This document shows, one piece after another, positions 33,301-44,908 of a stretch of DNA of 64,000 nt. Under the pieces are notes generated by a model. The model was given only the letters and a program-made list of their open reading frames with translations, did no database searches and was not told the origin of the DNA. The position numbers were made by a program, and so were the translations under genes. The stretch lies in the NCBI RefSeq assembly GCF_030272615.1, contig NC_081414.1:826114896-826178895 (forward strand), read 5' to 3'. Each line of letters opens with the position of its first letter. Position 1 is the first letter of the stretch. Source of the stretch: Cryptomeria japonica. Taxonomy: Eukaryota; Streptophyta; Pinopsida; Cupressales; Cupressaceae.

Positions 33301-34508
33301 GGCAACGCGTCAGAGCATAATCAAAACCAAAAATCAAAATTAAAATGAGTAAATGATATAGTTTAAACTATATTAAATTTCAAAAAATTTAAATGATTGA
33401 GCACAAATGGGGATTAATTCGCCCAGGGTCTAAATTTTGGCCAAAATATAAAGTGTTATACGTTTCAGAAAGCTCTCAGAATGAGGAATCCGATTATGGG
33501 TTAATTTTGACAAATGTGGGATATTTTGGAAGTAGTTTGGCCAGGAGTAAAATTCAGTTAGAGAGAAGATATTTGATATTTTCAGTTGCAGATTTGATTT
33601 TCTTCCCTCCTCTTTTTATTCCCAATTCTTCTCAGTTGTAAGGGTTCCAGAAATTTGGAGGACGGCTCCATTTTTTCATGGCTTCCAATTCTGAGTATTC
33701 TTCCAGATTGTATAGAGCAGGGCTATCCTTTCAGTAATGGAGTTCAATTCCTTGCTATAGGTGTTCTTAGTTGCAAGTTCTTGTGTATGTAAGGCATGCA
33801 CAAATTCACACAGAAGTTGTCTCTGGATATTTATTTTCATTATATTCAAATCAGATCCTCAAGGAGGCTGAGATTTGTTATCTCAAGGAGGTAATTGTGA
33901 TTGTTTGCAGGGATTCTTCAAGGAAGAATTTAAATTCTATAATAAATCATGAATAATGGAATATAGTTTCTGGATTTGATATTTTCTATGAATGAGTTGT
34001 GTAATGCATTTATGCAAGGCATTAAATGCATGAATATTTAGTAATGAAGATGGATTTGCAGTATAATCTTTCATTTATAGTTTAATGAGTGACTCTGTTG
34101 CCCTTGGATAAGGCACTGGTCTTGCAAGTTTGGGGATGTTTCTCAGATATACTTTTTAAAAGACAAATCTATTTCCCTTTATGTTTAGGGGTTAATGTTC
34201 TATCCTTCCAAAGCTCTATTTCACCTATTATTTGTATAAGATCCATCCCATCTATACGTGTTACCTAATTTGGTGAGCTTGTGGAATGGTTTGTTTACTT
34301 AGTGTTGATGCAGTTATGTGTCTGTAATTGATGTATTTAGTGCATCAAAAGGGTGTCCCCCTCTAGGTCTAGCAAAACCTAAAGTGCAGGAGGATCAGTA
34401 GGATCCTATGTTATGTTGTCCAAGCCCTGAGGTGTTTCATTGATTGAGATCGGCTATCTCATAGATAGATTTGCAGGTTTCTTGGGTTATCACTTTTGGT
34501 GAACAACA
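30311..34508 (+). mobile_element. E 3' LTR
   Basis: Counterpart of 6067-10275, ending TTTTGGTGAACAACA at 34508. It includes the GC-rich block at 32790-33310. By eye the two copies differ at roughly one base in twenty, plus small indels. Confidence 0.85.
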
Positions 34509-35497
34509 CCCACTTAAGGGTTAAACCCTATTAAGGGTACCTTGTTAAAAGATTTCAAGAACTCAATAGCTAAAGGATTTCCAGAGCTCTCTAGCTTTCC
34601 AAATCTCAATAACTTTGAGTTACCCTGTTAAGGGATTTACCGCAAGTCAGTTAACGCTATCCTGTTAGGGGATTTTCCAACTGTTGAGGTGGTTAGAGAT
34701 CAATAGTTATTACAATGATCTGGTAACAATACTCAATGCCAATGCAGATCCGCTTAAGCTCCTCTTCACCTTCTGCACTTACACTCTGCAAGTATCACTT
34801 CTCTCCTCTGGTCTGGCAAGGATCTCATATCCCTTCTCTTGGATACTCACACATAGCTTTTTCCAACAAACTCTGAAAGAATCATAGCATCAACCTTATA
34901 GGACAATAGATAGGTCGGTAGCATAAACCCTAAACCCTAGACCTGTTAGGTTAAGGAATTCAAACAGTTCAATCTTGACTATTGATCATACTATATTAAA
35001 TGCAATAGACCTTGAATAAATCTCAAGACATTCTCCATCGTTCATTATCCACCGATTTCATGGCGGTTGATAATCCATCACGCATTTTCACTATTTACAA
35101 ACTTCGCACATTCCTGAGGTAGATAGGGATAGTCTTCTTCATGCAAGATCCTTCATGTGCACAAGGCTGATGTGGCAACGCGATCTATTCTTTGTTATAC
35201 TGCTTACTCATCACACAAAGATCACCGGTTGAGCCATACAGGCTTGAAGCACTTCAACCGGAAACCCTGAAGTTGAGACTACCAACCGGTAGTCATACAA
35301 TGCTTCCATGTGCCGGGTTCCCATAACCATATGCCAGTTCACCTTGAACAAGCACACCGCTTCACTTTAGCACAAATGTCAGTTCACAGTGTTATACTGG
35401 TTCTCACATATGCTAGTTCATACCTCTTCAACATATTGACATCAATGACAACATACAATGTCATTACGTCCACATACCGGTTCATATAATGCCAACA
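34509..35497 (-). mobile_element. D solo LTR, second part
   Basis: Continues D after insertion E: repeated 'CTGTTAAGGGATTT' and 'TGTTAGGGGATTTT' units (34505-34680), then an ACCGGTT-rich stretch, ending GCCAACA at 35497. The right target copy GATAG follows at 35498-35502. Confidence 0.8.
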
Positions 35498-36411
35498 GAT
35501 AGTTGAACTACTAATTGTAGGAGTGAAACTCAATGGATTGAATAGATTAATGGAGTCAACTGATTGATGAAAGAGTTAACTGAAGGAAGAAAAAGAATGA
35601 TTGGAGGAAATAAAGAGGATGACATAGAGAGCTAAATTTAGAAAAAGCTAATTGAAAGATGGAAATAGAGATTGGAGAGATAAATTATTTAATTAATTGA
35701 TTGATTGAATTAATTAGTTTAGCATGTGCTTGCATTTAGATTTAGATTTTCAATTTCATTTTTTGTATGAGATTTTAATTCAAACAATTGAATTTATTAA
35801 TTCAATTTAGTATTTGAATATATTTAGAACTTGACTTTGATTTTCAATTTGGTTTTTGAAATCATGCACATGTATTTGAATTTGGAAGAAATTAGAAGAA
35901 TATGAAATTAAATGAAATTAGAATTTGGGGATTTGGAAATGGAAGAATTAATTAGAATTAATTAATTAAATAATTTAAAGAAACTGTTTAATTATTTTAG
36001 AAATGGACTTTAATTAAATAATAAAGATTATTTAATTTAAAGGACTAAATCACAATAAATTAAATAATTAATATTTAATTAATATTTAGGAGAGGGTTGA
36101 ATGATTAGATAATTGGACATAGAAATTGAATAATTAACAATTTATTTAAATAATGAAGATTATTTAAATTGGGGAATTAATTAGAATTAATTAAATAATA
36201 AATTTTTAATTAATATTTAGAAAATGATGATAGAATAGGAAATAGAATAATTAGTAAGATTATGAAGAAATGTGAAATTAGAAGAGAATAGAAGAAATAG
36301 AAGAATTAGAAGAATACGATTAATTAACTTAATTAAATAATTAAGGAATTATTTAATCACTTAGAGGAATAATTAGTACATGATCAATGAGACATTTTTA
36401 GGTGTCTACAT
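35498..36411 (-). mobile_element. C 3' LTR, second part
   Basis: Aligns with 50690-51593. It is very AT-rich with many TTAATTAA and ATTTAATT words (35680-36370). It ends TTTTTAGGTGTCTACA, which on the minus strand is the LTR start TGTAGACACC shared with F. The first bases are the D target copy. Confidence 0.87.
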
Positions 36412-36440
36412 TTGCCTCTCTTTGAGACAATGTCAAAATG
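36412..36440 (-). promoter_or_regulatory. C polypurine tract
   Basis: The minus strand reads CATTGTCTCAAAGAGAGG then CAAA directly before the LTR start, almost identical to the tract of F. Confidence 0.8.
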
Positions 36441-37437
36441 ATGTTGTTTCAAAGAAAATGAAAAATTTCCTGCCCCAGAATGCCCCAGTGATACTTAGGG
36501 TGTAATGCCCCCTTGAGAGATTGTTTGTGCATTAAAGACATGAATGATCTCTCAATAAAAGAAGAATGTGAGATGAAAGGAAGAAAAATGGTTAGCTGAT
36601 TAGAGATAGGGATAGGTGATGTGAAGATGACATTGAGATAGAATATGAGAGAATAGATTGATGAAAGAATGAAATAGAACAATGTTAGATGATAGAAAAT
36701 GATTAAGAAAGAGATGATGAAAAAAGAATCAGCAAACTAGCAAGAAGCAAATGAGATGAAGATGAGAATGAAATTGAATGAATCATGAACCTGTGTCACA
36801 TATTTTATTGCATCAATATATATTCATCATTGAGCCTTATTATTGAACAATGGAGCTTAGCACATCAAGGTATAAGGAACCAAGATGAAAAGATATCTCA
36901 TTGAAGAAAGAAACATGTAGCAGACAAGAAACAAACAAAGAAAAAGATAATACCCATCATAGCTCCTTTAGTCACTTGTGGATATCCCTAAGTAGCATAG
37001 GAACATAATCTTTCACCAAATGATAAAAAGATAATGACTGACCTGGACAAAATTCAGGAGCTATACTGACCTTGTGCCTTCGTTCTCAGTTGTTTGATGT
37101 GATGGTTGATAATGTCTGATCTCATAAAGTTGTGGACCCCATTTAAGACTGACCTGTCTGATTTTGAGTGTATCCTCTTCTGTTTAAGACAAGATAATGA
37201 TCACGTTGATATGGATATGATACGATTGATAAGACAGTTTGATCAGTTGATTGTAGATGTTTGACTGGATAGTCGTATCCTTTGTTATCTTCGTGCGAAG
37301 TGTTTGTTGGATATCTGCTAGGGTATTTGTTTCTCACAAGACATGTTATTGCAAGTTTTTTGATTAGTTGATTTTCGATTTTTAGTTCTTTTCCAAGAGC
37401 TTTTTTCGATGTTTTTGGATTATGTGGATCGATATTT

Positions 37438-37440
<3 letters not shown>
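36441..37440 (-). other. C 3' non-coding region, distal part
   Basis: About 1 kb with no supportable ORF. On the minus strand parts of 37100-37340 resemble 26100-26200 of F. Confidence 0.45.
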
Positions 37441-37475
<35 letters not shown>

Positions 37476-37775
37476 GATTGTATTTGAATGTTTTTTGTTG
37501 ATCTTTTCAGGATTGTATATGAATGTTTTTGGTATTTTGAGTTTTTCACTATTTTTGGATGGTTTTCAGAACTTTATATGATTTTTTGGATTTTTTCAAG
37601 ATCATTTTCGAATGTTTTTGATATTTTTTCAGGATCATATTTGAATGTTTTTAATATTTTTTTTAGGATCATTTTTGAATGTTTTTGGTATTTTTTCAGG
37701 TTCATTTTTGAATGTTTTTGGTATTTTTTTCAATTATCATATTTGAATTTTTTGGATTTTTTTCAGTTATGCCCC
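37441..37775 (-). repeat. T33 run and A-rich repeat array in C 3' region
   Basis: A run of 33 T (37441-37473) is followed by about nine 30-bp units with the core TCAGGATCATTTTTGAATGT. Read on the minus strand these are the CCTGAAAAA...CATTCAAAAA units of F (25590-25870). The phrase CACTGGGGGCA (minus strand, about 37778) borders both arrays. Confidence 0.7.
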
Positions 37776-38929
37776 CAGTGTGCAGACCTACATGACATGA
37801 TGATTTGCAAAATGTATGTGGAGACACATGAATTTTTGACATGACCTATGTGAATGCAATATGAAGAATGAAGATGCATTTCCTATTCGAACCAGGTTGA
37901 CTGTATTTGTTTTTGCATTTGAATACACCAATTAAAATGAAGGTGCAAAATATTTCATAGACAAGCGGTCAATCGATCTCTAAGGCCCTTCAAAACATTC
38001 ATCTCAACACACTTGGTGACTAGGATTTACAAATGGAGACGTGGAAAACATCCCCATTGGTTCTTGAAACTTTGATCTTCTTTTGCCCATGTGTGTGCAA
38101 ATGGGTTAAATTCCTGCTCTTGTGCTCACTAAAGATCCTTAGCATCCTATACGAATAGCTACATGGATTATTCTAACTTCAAAAGCATCCCGAATAGAGC
38201 CTCACTGCCAGGAAGCCTTGAGAGCTCCAACGAGGTTATAGACTATAATTTCTCAAATATTGCTCCATTTCCAGGAGGCATCCATAGCCTTGATGGAGTT
38301 ACTTGCATGTTCCCATAGTCAAGCTTTTTATCATATTTGTATACATGATATTTCAGTTATATATCATTTCTCTTTTGCCTTAAGATGGATATTTGGCTTA
38401 GCTTTTTTCCTTTTTATTTTCTTGCCTTGACTTGTAAGTAATGAAACTTACTTGGGTGTGATAATCATAGCGGCGCTGAAGTAGAATTTTAGATTTTTCA
38501 CTAGTCATATGATCAACTAGGTATCTAGAATGAATTAGAGATCTTCTTAATGTGTGAGATATAGCAATTGATAGATTGTGGGTTAACAAGTCTCAAATAG
38601 TGAAATCACTACCCAACCATAAGTAATGCGTCGTCACAGGGTAATGTTGAGAATGAATGACCTTAGAACCTCAAAGACTTCATGTCCGAATATCTAAGAA
38701 AGGAAATGACCCTTGTTTTCCTTAGATGCAAACAGATGATGAATGTGAACAGTTGCCTTGTTTTATTGATGCTTCTATATGAAAATGTGGAAAATTTTTA
38801 AGAATGTGATGCATCTAAAAAAGAAACTACATGTAATTTTGTGTTTTAAATGATATGATATGCAATGCAAAAAATAAAACCTAAACTAAACAACCCTTAG
38901 GTATAATATCGCTTAAGGTGCATGTTGTT
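37776..38929 (-). other. C region between integrase and repeat array
   Basis: Roughly 1.1 kb of unremarkable sequence without an ORF I can support. Confidence 0.4.
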
Positions 38930-39283
38930 CATAGGGTCAGAGATTGGATCTCCCTCCATGGTAGCCAAATTATAGGCTCCATTGCCTATGACCCTTGTTA
39001 TAATGAAAGGACCTAGCTAGTTAGGTTCGAATTTCCCTAGCCTTTCTCGTTCCACTAGGTTCCTTTGATTCTCTTTAAGTACTAGATCTCCCACTTGAAA
39101 AGTTCATGGGTAGACCCGTTTATTATAACTTCATCTCAATCTATTTTGATATCCTTGTAGATGGTTAAATGTTGTTTGTCTTTTTTCATCAAGGGTTTCA
39201 AGTTATTGTAACCTTGCTACCCTGTAGTCTTTCTCTGATATGATGTTCTGTAAGGAGACTCTTAGAGATGGTATTTTTATGTC
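38930..39283 (-). pseudogene. C integrase C-terminal remnant
   Basis: Minus-strand translation gives broken pieces that fit the end of a Ty3/gypsy integrase. The first residues after H (HKNTISKSLLTEHHIRERLQGSKVTI) continue the interrupted core. Further on are pieces resembling the 'DLVLKENQRNLVERERLGKFEPN..GP' C-terminal module and 'IGNGAYNLATMEG' before the end. Stops and shifts are frequent. The piece is separated from the core by solo LTR H, with target copy ATGTC at 39279-39283. Confidence 0.6.
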
Positions 39284-40483
39284 TGTAGTGTCCTAAAATT
39301 GTGACACTTGCAATTTCGACTGTATTTGGGTCTTCACGATGGCGATGCAACACAGAACCTGAATGGAGACCCCGAAACTTGTTCATGACATCAAAAACTG
39401 CATTTTTTTTAGCACCATGGCCTGATCCTCCTTGCACCCTGCTGTCCCGGGAGGTGGGACTAGGGCGCCCAGCGCCCTGGTCCCTGGCCCTATTTTGGGC
39501 CCGGTCTCTTATGGGGCTTTGGGTCTTTATGTTTGCAAATTGGAAAATAATATTTCCTGGTCGGCCTAAGGTCGGAAAAATCAGTCTATCAGCCCTAATT
39601 GACAAGTATATAAACTACTTTTCCTCTCCTAGAAAGGAAGGAAGGACATATGTGAACAAGACGCGGAAGCAATATTCAAACATTCAAACATTCAAGCATT
39701 CAAGCATTCCTTCAAAGCAATTGAGCATTCTAAGTCTCCATTCAAGGCTAAGTGTTGCATTCAAGACAAGGATTCAACCATTGAAGAGGAGATCACATAC
39801 AACATACAACATACTACATACATTACACCTTCGCATGTAAGATTACAAACATTCTTACAACAAGGTATCAGTACTTGTTTACATTACAAACATTTACATT
39901 TACAGCATTCTCATTTCTTGGTTAATTCCAAAACTGGGGTTTGACCTAAAGGCAAACCCCTCATCCCTAACCCCCCAATCGTCCTCTCTTTTCTATGTGT
40001 AGGTTGCAGGTACACGGCTGTAATTGAAGATCTGGAATCCTTGTGCAGAGACGAACAGATCCCCCTTCGTTTCGCGGATTTTTCGGAGGACTGTGTGCAC
40101 GCCGGGCGCCATCGTCCTGTCAACTTTTGCTCAAATTTGCAGAACAACACCGTCTTGACATTTTACTGCTAATTCTAGGTCCGCAGCTTCATCCCGTATC
40201 CCTATCTCTGTTTATAAGTGAATCTTTCCTACTTTACATGCATTCCTAGTTCAATCTTTCTATCTACATTCTTTACAAAAGAGGGTATCCTTGATGTCAC
40301 AACCCTTGAAACTCATATAGAATCCAATCTTGCATTGCGTGGGATTGGATCTTGTGGGTTTCAACCCCTCTTTTGAGTGTAAAGTCTCTCCTAAGTGAAA
40401 ATCATCAACCCTAGTGACTCCCCCTTCTCTCTCCTTGGAGTTGGGAAGGGGGAACAACTAGGGTTCGATTTTTCCGCTTTACA
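39284..40483 (+). mobile_element. H solo LTR, related to the LTR of G
   Basis: 1200 bp from TGTAGTGTCC to CGCTTTACA, flanked by perfect ATGTC copies (39279-39283 and 40484-40488) inside the integrase of C. A clear TATA box, GTATATAAAC, lies at 39606-39615. The first 20 bases (TGTAGTGTCCTAAAATTGT) resemble the G LTR start (TGTAGCGTCGTAAATTGTAT). One unit of the GC-rich 'GGCGCCC..GCGCCCTGGTCCCTGG' type (39453-39486) matches the triple array in G. No internal sequence is present, so this is a recombined solo LTR. Confidence 0.85.
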
Positions 40484-41382
40484 ATGTCAATGGGGAGTAT
40501 CGCTTATGTCCCATAGACCAAGGAATATGGTGTTGCTCTTGTAGGTGTACATACTCCTGTCCTATAAGCCCAAAGAGCGGGATTTAATTGGAGATGCTAG
40601 TCTCATCCTGTGTCAGTGACTACTTTCTTAAGAATTTTCAATATTGTTTTATTAGTAGCCTTTGCTTGCCCATTACTTTGTGGATAATATGGTGTGGCAA
40701 ATCTCTGTTTTATGTGGAACTTGTCACACAACTCTTTCACTTCCTAGTTTTTAAATGGACACCTATTATCTATAACAAAGCACATTGGAATTTCGTATCT
40801 ACATATAATGTAGTTGAGCATGAATTTTGCTATCTGCTTTCCAGTGGAGTATGTTAAAGGAATCGCCTCAACCCACTTAGTAAAGTATTCAGTGGCTATC
40901 AAGATAAACTTGTGACCATTAGAAGAAGTAGGGTTGGTTTTACCTACTAGATCTAATCCCCATTGTGAAAATGGCCACGGTGATGTGATGGGTTGTGTTG
41001 GTGCATGAATAAAGTCTCCATGCATTTGGTACTGTTTACACTTCTATACATATTTGTAAGCATCTTTTTCCATGGTTGGCCAGTAATACCCTGTTCTCAA
41101 CAATTTCTTTGACAATGGCAGACTGCTTTGGTGAGCCCCACAGATTCCATCATGGACTTCTTTTAAAGCAAGGTGTGCTTCATTCTCATCTAGACATCAG
41201 AGAAGAGTTCCATCGAAACCCTTTCTATACAAAGTATTAGCTATAATGGTGTATCTAGATGCCTGATGAATAAAAGGTCTTCTTTTGATTTCTAGACAGA
41301 TCCGATGACATGTATTGGGTATGCAAATATGTATATATTTCATTGTACCAAGGTGATTCTGGACCCACAATTGCACATACAT
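40484..41382 (-). pseudogene. C integrase: zinc-binding and catalytic core
   Basis: Minus-strand order: the HHCC-like N-terminal part (EVHDGICGAHQ...GYYWPTMEKDAYKY, about 41030-41200), with the last Cys changed to Tyr and a TAG; then WGLDLVGK with the first catalytic Asp; CFVIDNRCPF with the second; and TPYYPQSNGQAKATNKTI. There the catalytic Glu is Lys (codon 40661-40663). Stops include TGA near 41197, TAG after PFKN, and TGA and TAG near 40595. The enzyme is dead by several independent changes. The core runs to 40484, where solo LTR H cuts it. Confidence 0.8.
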
Positions 41383-41631
41383 AGTCTGATAGGGGGTTCT
41401 TGTATGTAGGTAGCATTAACTATTCTATGATAAACTCAAACTGAGTTTTGTTAGCAGGCATATTCAGAAGAGATCCTATGGTTTCCATTGCATCTGCTGC
41501 CTTGTTTTGTATTCTGGGGATTTGTTCGAAGGTAATTTTGCTAAAGTTCTCCTTGTAATCTTTGACCAACTTCTTATAAGGCATGAGTTTGTCATCCTTT
41601 GTGTTGTAATCATCACCTGGTTTACAATAAA

Positions 41632-41895
41632 CTACGATTCACCATAGACCTGTAACTCTTGTATTTTCCATTGGACAGATGTATGAAGCTCTATGAGGAG
41701 AGCTTCATATTCAACTATATTGTCAGTGCATGGGAAATTGATCCTAAATGGCTTAGGTATAACATCTTCTTGAGGAGTAATGAAGAGAATACCTACTCCA
41801 GATTTGTGATTTGTATATGACCCATCAAAGTATAACTTCCACATTACTGAGGCAGTTAGTGTAAACACAGATTCATTTGGAAAGTCTATCAACAA
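41632..41895 (-). pseudogene. C second (archaeal-type) RNase H
   Basis: MWKLYFDGSYTNHKSGVGILFITP and NIVEYEALLIEL match the extra RNase H carried by Tat-lineage elements, with first Asp and Glu present. The third acidic site reads YGES where YGDS is expected, followed at once by TAG (Gln expected) and loss of the C-terminal half. In related elements this domain is thought to have taken over RNA-strand removal from the original RNase H. The homologue in G (about 63515-63880) is intact. Confidence 0.75.
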
Positions 41896-42141
41896 TGGAT
41901 GACTGTCCTATATAGGAGCCTCTGCTAATTGATCTACTATGATTTGTCCTTTGATGGCTTTTCTATCTATGTATTCTATATCAAACTCGCTCAAGATCAT
42001 AACCCACTTAGCCAATCGCCCGGTCAATGTTGCTCTGCTCAATAGATACTTGAGTGGGTCAAAGCATGCAATGAGTTGTACCTAATGACTCAACATGTAA
42101 TGTCTGAGCTTTTGGGATGAAAAGATTACTACTAAGCATGC

Positions 42142-42670
42142 TCACTCTATGGAGGTATAATTAAGCTCGTAGCCGATCAGAGTCCTACTTATATAGTAAA
42201 TGGCTCTTTCTTTTCCATTTTTGTCATGTTGTGCCAATAGAGCTCTGAGAGCTGAGTTTGTTGCTGATATGTATAACAGTACAGGTTGTCTTGGAGTAGG
42301 GGATATTAACACTGGTGTGTTCAAAAGATAATCTTTTAGAGCTTGGAAAGCTTCCTACCATTGTTTTGTCCATTTAAAAGTAACTCCTTTCCTAAGTAAA
42401 TATTGGAATGGGTGACACTTATCTGCCAACTGTGCTATGAATATCCTTATGGATTGCAATCTTCCTTGTAACCCTCTGAGACGTTTAAGTGCTAATGGAG
42501 GTTTCATATCAATGATTGACTTGACCTTAGCAGGGTCTATTTCAATTCCTCTGTTTGATACTATAAATCCTAACAGTTTACTTGATGTTACTCCAAACAC
42601 ATATTTCTTTGGGTTTAATCTGACATTATACTATTCGAACCAATCAAATATCTGTGTGAGAACTGCAAGG
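42142..42670 (-). pseudogene. C RT thumb and original RNase H (degenerate)
   Basis: After a one-base shift near 42665 the frame gives VFGVTSSKLLGFIVSNRGIEIDPAKVKSI (RT connection) and LRGLQGRLQSIRIFIAQLADK. Then LLYISATNSALRALLAQHDKNGKERAIYYISRTL is the original RNase H. The catalytic Asp expected in 'TDAS' is missing (YISAT), as it also is in G. A TAG in E*YNVRLNP and a Cys-to-Tyr change (KKYVF) add to the decay. Confidence 0.75.
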
Positions 42671-42679
42671 TGACTTTCT

Positions 42680-43405
42680 CTATTGTGATTTAGCCAATAT
42701 GTCATCTATGTAATCTTTCATTATGTTATGGATCATGTCATGAAACAACGTTGTCATGGCTCTTTGGTATGTTGCTCTGGCATTTTTAAGACCAAATGGC
42801 ATCACATTCCAGTAGTACATTCCCCATGGGCATGTAAAGGTCATTTTATATTGATCTTCTGGTGCAATTTTAATATGGTTGTATCCTAAAAAACCATCCA
42901 TTAAGGATAGCATCTCATTTCCAACTGTTAGGTCAACTATCATGTCGATATTAGGTAGCAGGAAGTCATCCTTAGGGCAAGCTTTATTTAGATCTCGAAA
43001 ATCAATATAGATTATGATGCCTCCTGTGGGCTTAGTCATAGGTACCAGGTTTGATATCCATTCTACATAGTCAATAGGTCTAATAAAACCTACATCCAAC
43101 AACTTTTGTAATTCTATTTTAACCAGTAATGCGATACTTGGATGCATTTTTCTCAATTTTTGCTTGTAAGGTCTAACTCCTGGTATCAATGGTAAGTGAT
43201 GCAACACTAATTCAGAATCTAAGCCCGACATGTCTAAATAGGACCAAGAAAAGTTGATAGGTCGTTGTTTGAAAAAATGAATAAATTTGTCTTTTTCTTC
43301 TTTGCTCAGTGATTTTGCCAGATGAATGTTATGTACAACTTCCCCTTCTGCTATATTTACTTCTTTTGTTTCTTCTGTAAGTAATGCTGAACTTCCTCTT
43401 TCCAT
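42680..43405 (-). pseudogene. C reverse transcriptase
   Basis: A 241-codon open piece with classic Ty3/gypsy RT motifs: LQKLLDVGFIRPIDYVEWISNLVPMTKP, YIDFRDLNKACPKDDFLLPNID, LSLMDGFLGYNHIKI (motif A Asp), MPFGLKNARATYQRAMTTLFHDM and KDYIDDILAKS (YxDD active site, near 42703). It copies element RNA to DNA. The frame is continuous with gag-protease upstream. The catalytic Asp residues are present, but the frameshift just after YIDD removes the thumb. The closest relative in the window is the RT of G. Confidence 0.9.
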
Positions 43406-43417
43406 AGGAAGATTACC

Positions 43418-44527
43418 CTAGTTACTTTTGTCATTATGGGTAGTTTGATCCTTATCTTCTATTTGAGAAGTACTTTCTTCTCCAAAGTATGTCGTTCTAT
43501 TTAGGTCTATAGCAAACCTTGCTTTATGATCACCTTGCAGAAATCCCTCTTTGACTCCTAGAAATTTTGAGATTGCTTCGTCATTTTCAAACCAATCCAG
43601 CGTTGGTTTTCCTTCTTTCCCCCAATCAATCAAGTGTGAATGTACAAGGGGTAAATTATTACTCCCTTCTTTAGTAGACTTGGATAACATGAAGACTTGA
43701 TTGTTTGACTGGCTTTGTGTATCTTCATCCTATATAATTCTTATTTGATTTTGTAATATTACACTTTCTGATGGGTTAGAATCATGGAGTGATAAGCATT
43801 CGTAATAATGAGAGTCTGTCTCACTTTCAATATATGTTTCATCATATGAGTTATCATCACTTATTTCTTCTTGTTCCTGTCCCTGATTCTATTGTAGATT
43901 GACTAGTCTTCTTTGTCCATTAGTGACCTTTCTTAAGCCTCGTATAAGCCTTTGCAATATTTCTTCATCTGTTTCGTTAGGTTGAGCCTGAGTTGCTTCT
44001 CGTGGTAGAAGTAGTGACAATAACCATGGGTGGGATTCATAGGGCAAGGGTAATCCTGCCTCTATTGTCACATTAGCCTGTGTTGTTGTGTCAATAACTG
44101 TATCATTTTGTAACTCGGTGGTAGGTTCTTTCAAGAGTTGTCTCATGTCTTCCCCGTCTAATTCTGCGCTTGGTGACGTAGGTTCCTGATTACTTGTTTG
44201 AGATGAATATGGAAGCACCCGTGTGGACAAATTCCTTTGTGATATGTAATCTGATGGTTTGCTTGGTCTATTTACTATAACCAGAGTACGTTGTCTTGCT
44301 TCGGTGATATGTTGTACATGCTTGTATCCCAATCCTTAATTTCGTGTATTATCATTAGGAACAACAGGTTCTAGTCTTCCTTGTTTCTGTAACCCAAGGC
44401 CTATGGTATCATCATATCCATGTCTTTGGAGTATTTTAAATCCATTGTTGTACTGATCTATGTGTATTCTGGGTTTTATCATATGATCTTCTTCTCTATA
44501 TATCCAATGGTTAACATCTTCGTTCAA
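43418..44527 (-). pseudogene. C protease-RT linker with G-patch-like motif
   Basis: Three in-frame pieces (44336-44527, 43889-44332, 43418-43690) separated by TAA/TAG. The first holds GFKILQRHGYDDTIGLGLQKQGRLEPV, a Gly-rich pattern like a G-patch (GY-x2-G-x-GLG-x4-G). A similar motif, KHGYHGKGCGAHEQGI, is at the start of the G pol ORF. The rest is hydrophilic linker. G-patch modules bind nucleic acid or RNA helicases; beside a protease they are known from some retroviruses. The assignment here is by eye only. Confidence 0.55.
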
Positions 44528-44587
44528 GGATTCTTCCTATAAGTCACCCCATCTAATGAAAGAGCATGGCTCTATATGTCTGACAAT

Positions 44588-44908
44588 TTATTTTCCTTTG
44601 TCTTGCTTTTGCACTGTAGCATGAGGTCTCCCAAAGGACCTAGGAGAAAGAGGCAATTGTTTCCCATTTAAATTATTTGCAATATAGTATTCTCCACAAC
44701 CCATATCCTTTATTTGTAAGGAGGATGTTGTAGGCATATCTTTTTTTATTTCTGTGATCTTTAATGCTTCCAACTATGTAGTGAGAGGTGCAGCTTGATT
44801 GATAGGTATCTGATTATCCACACTGTCTTTTAGATAATTGCAATGTTGGAATGGATTTGGATCACCCTTTATGGTGATTTCAATACCATTGTATGGGAAT
44901 TTGACACA
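44588..44908 (-). pseudogene. C protease downstream segment
   Basis: In-frame continuation of the protease reading: VKFPYNGIEITIKGDPNPFQ, then after a TAG LEALKITEIKKDMPTTSSLQIKDMGCGEYYI. It lies between protease and linker, with three stops in total. No domain recognised. Confidence 0.5.

Larger units (their letters stand above)
6067..34508 (+). mobile_element. E, non-autonomous element with 4.2-kb LTRs
   Basis: Two LTRs (6067-10275 and 30311-34508) enclose only about 2.6 kb of own internal DNA once AB and F are removed. A Tat-type primer site (ATGGCGACTCTACTGGGG) follows the left LTR, so transcription is rightward. One ORF of unknown function is present; no protease, RT, RNase H or integrase is seen. 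Long LTRs with a short non-enzymatic interior fit the LARD class. It sits in D; flanks CCCGG (6062-6066) and CCCAC (34509-34513) may be an eroded target duplication. The exact first base is uncertain because the two left ends differ (TGTTGGGATAGATT versus TATGGTGACTGATT). Confidence 0.82.

Noticed and set aside
37441-37473. T33 run as the poly(A) tail of a LINE or processed retrogene
   Set aside because: No retrogene or LINE coding sequence is adjacent, and the run continues directly into the A-rich array of element C.
39198-39605. 135-residue minus frame as a gene
   Set aside because: It runs from solo LTR H into the C integrase remnant across the junction; a chimera of two unrelated sequences.
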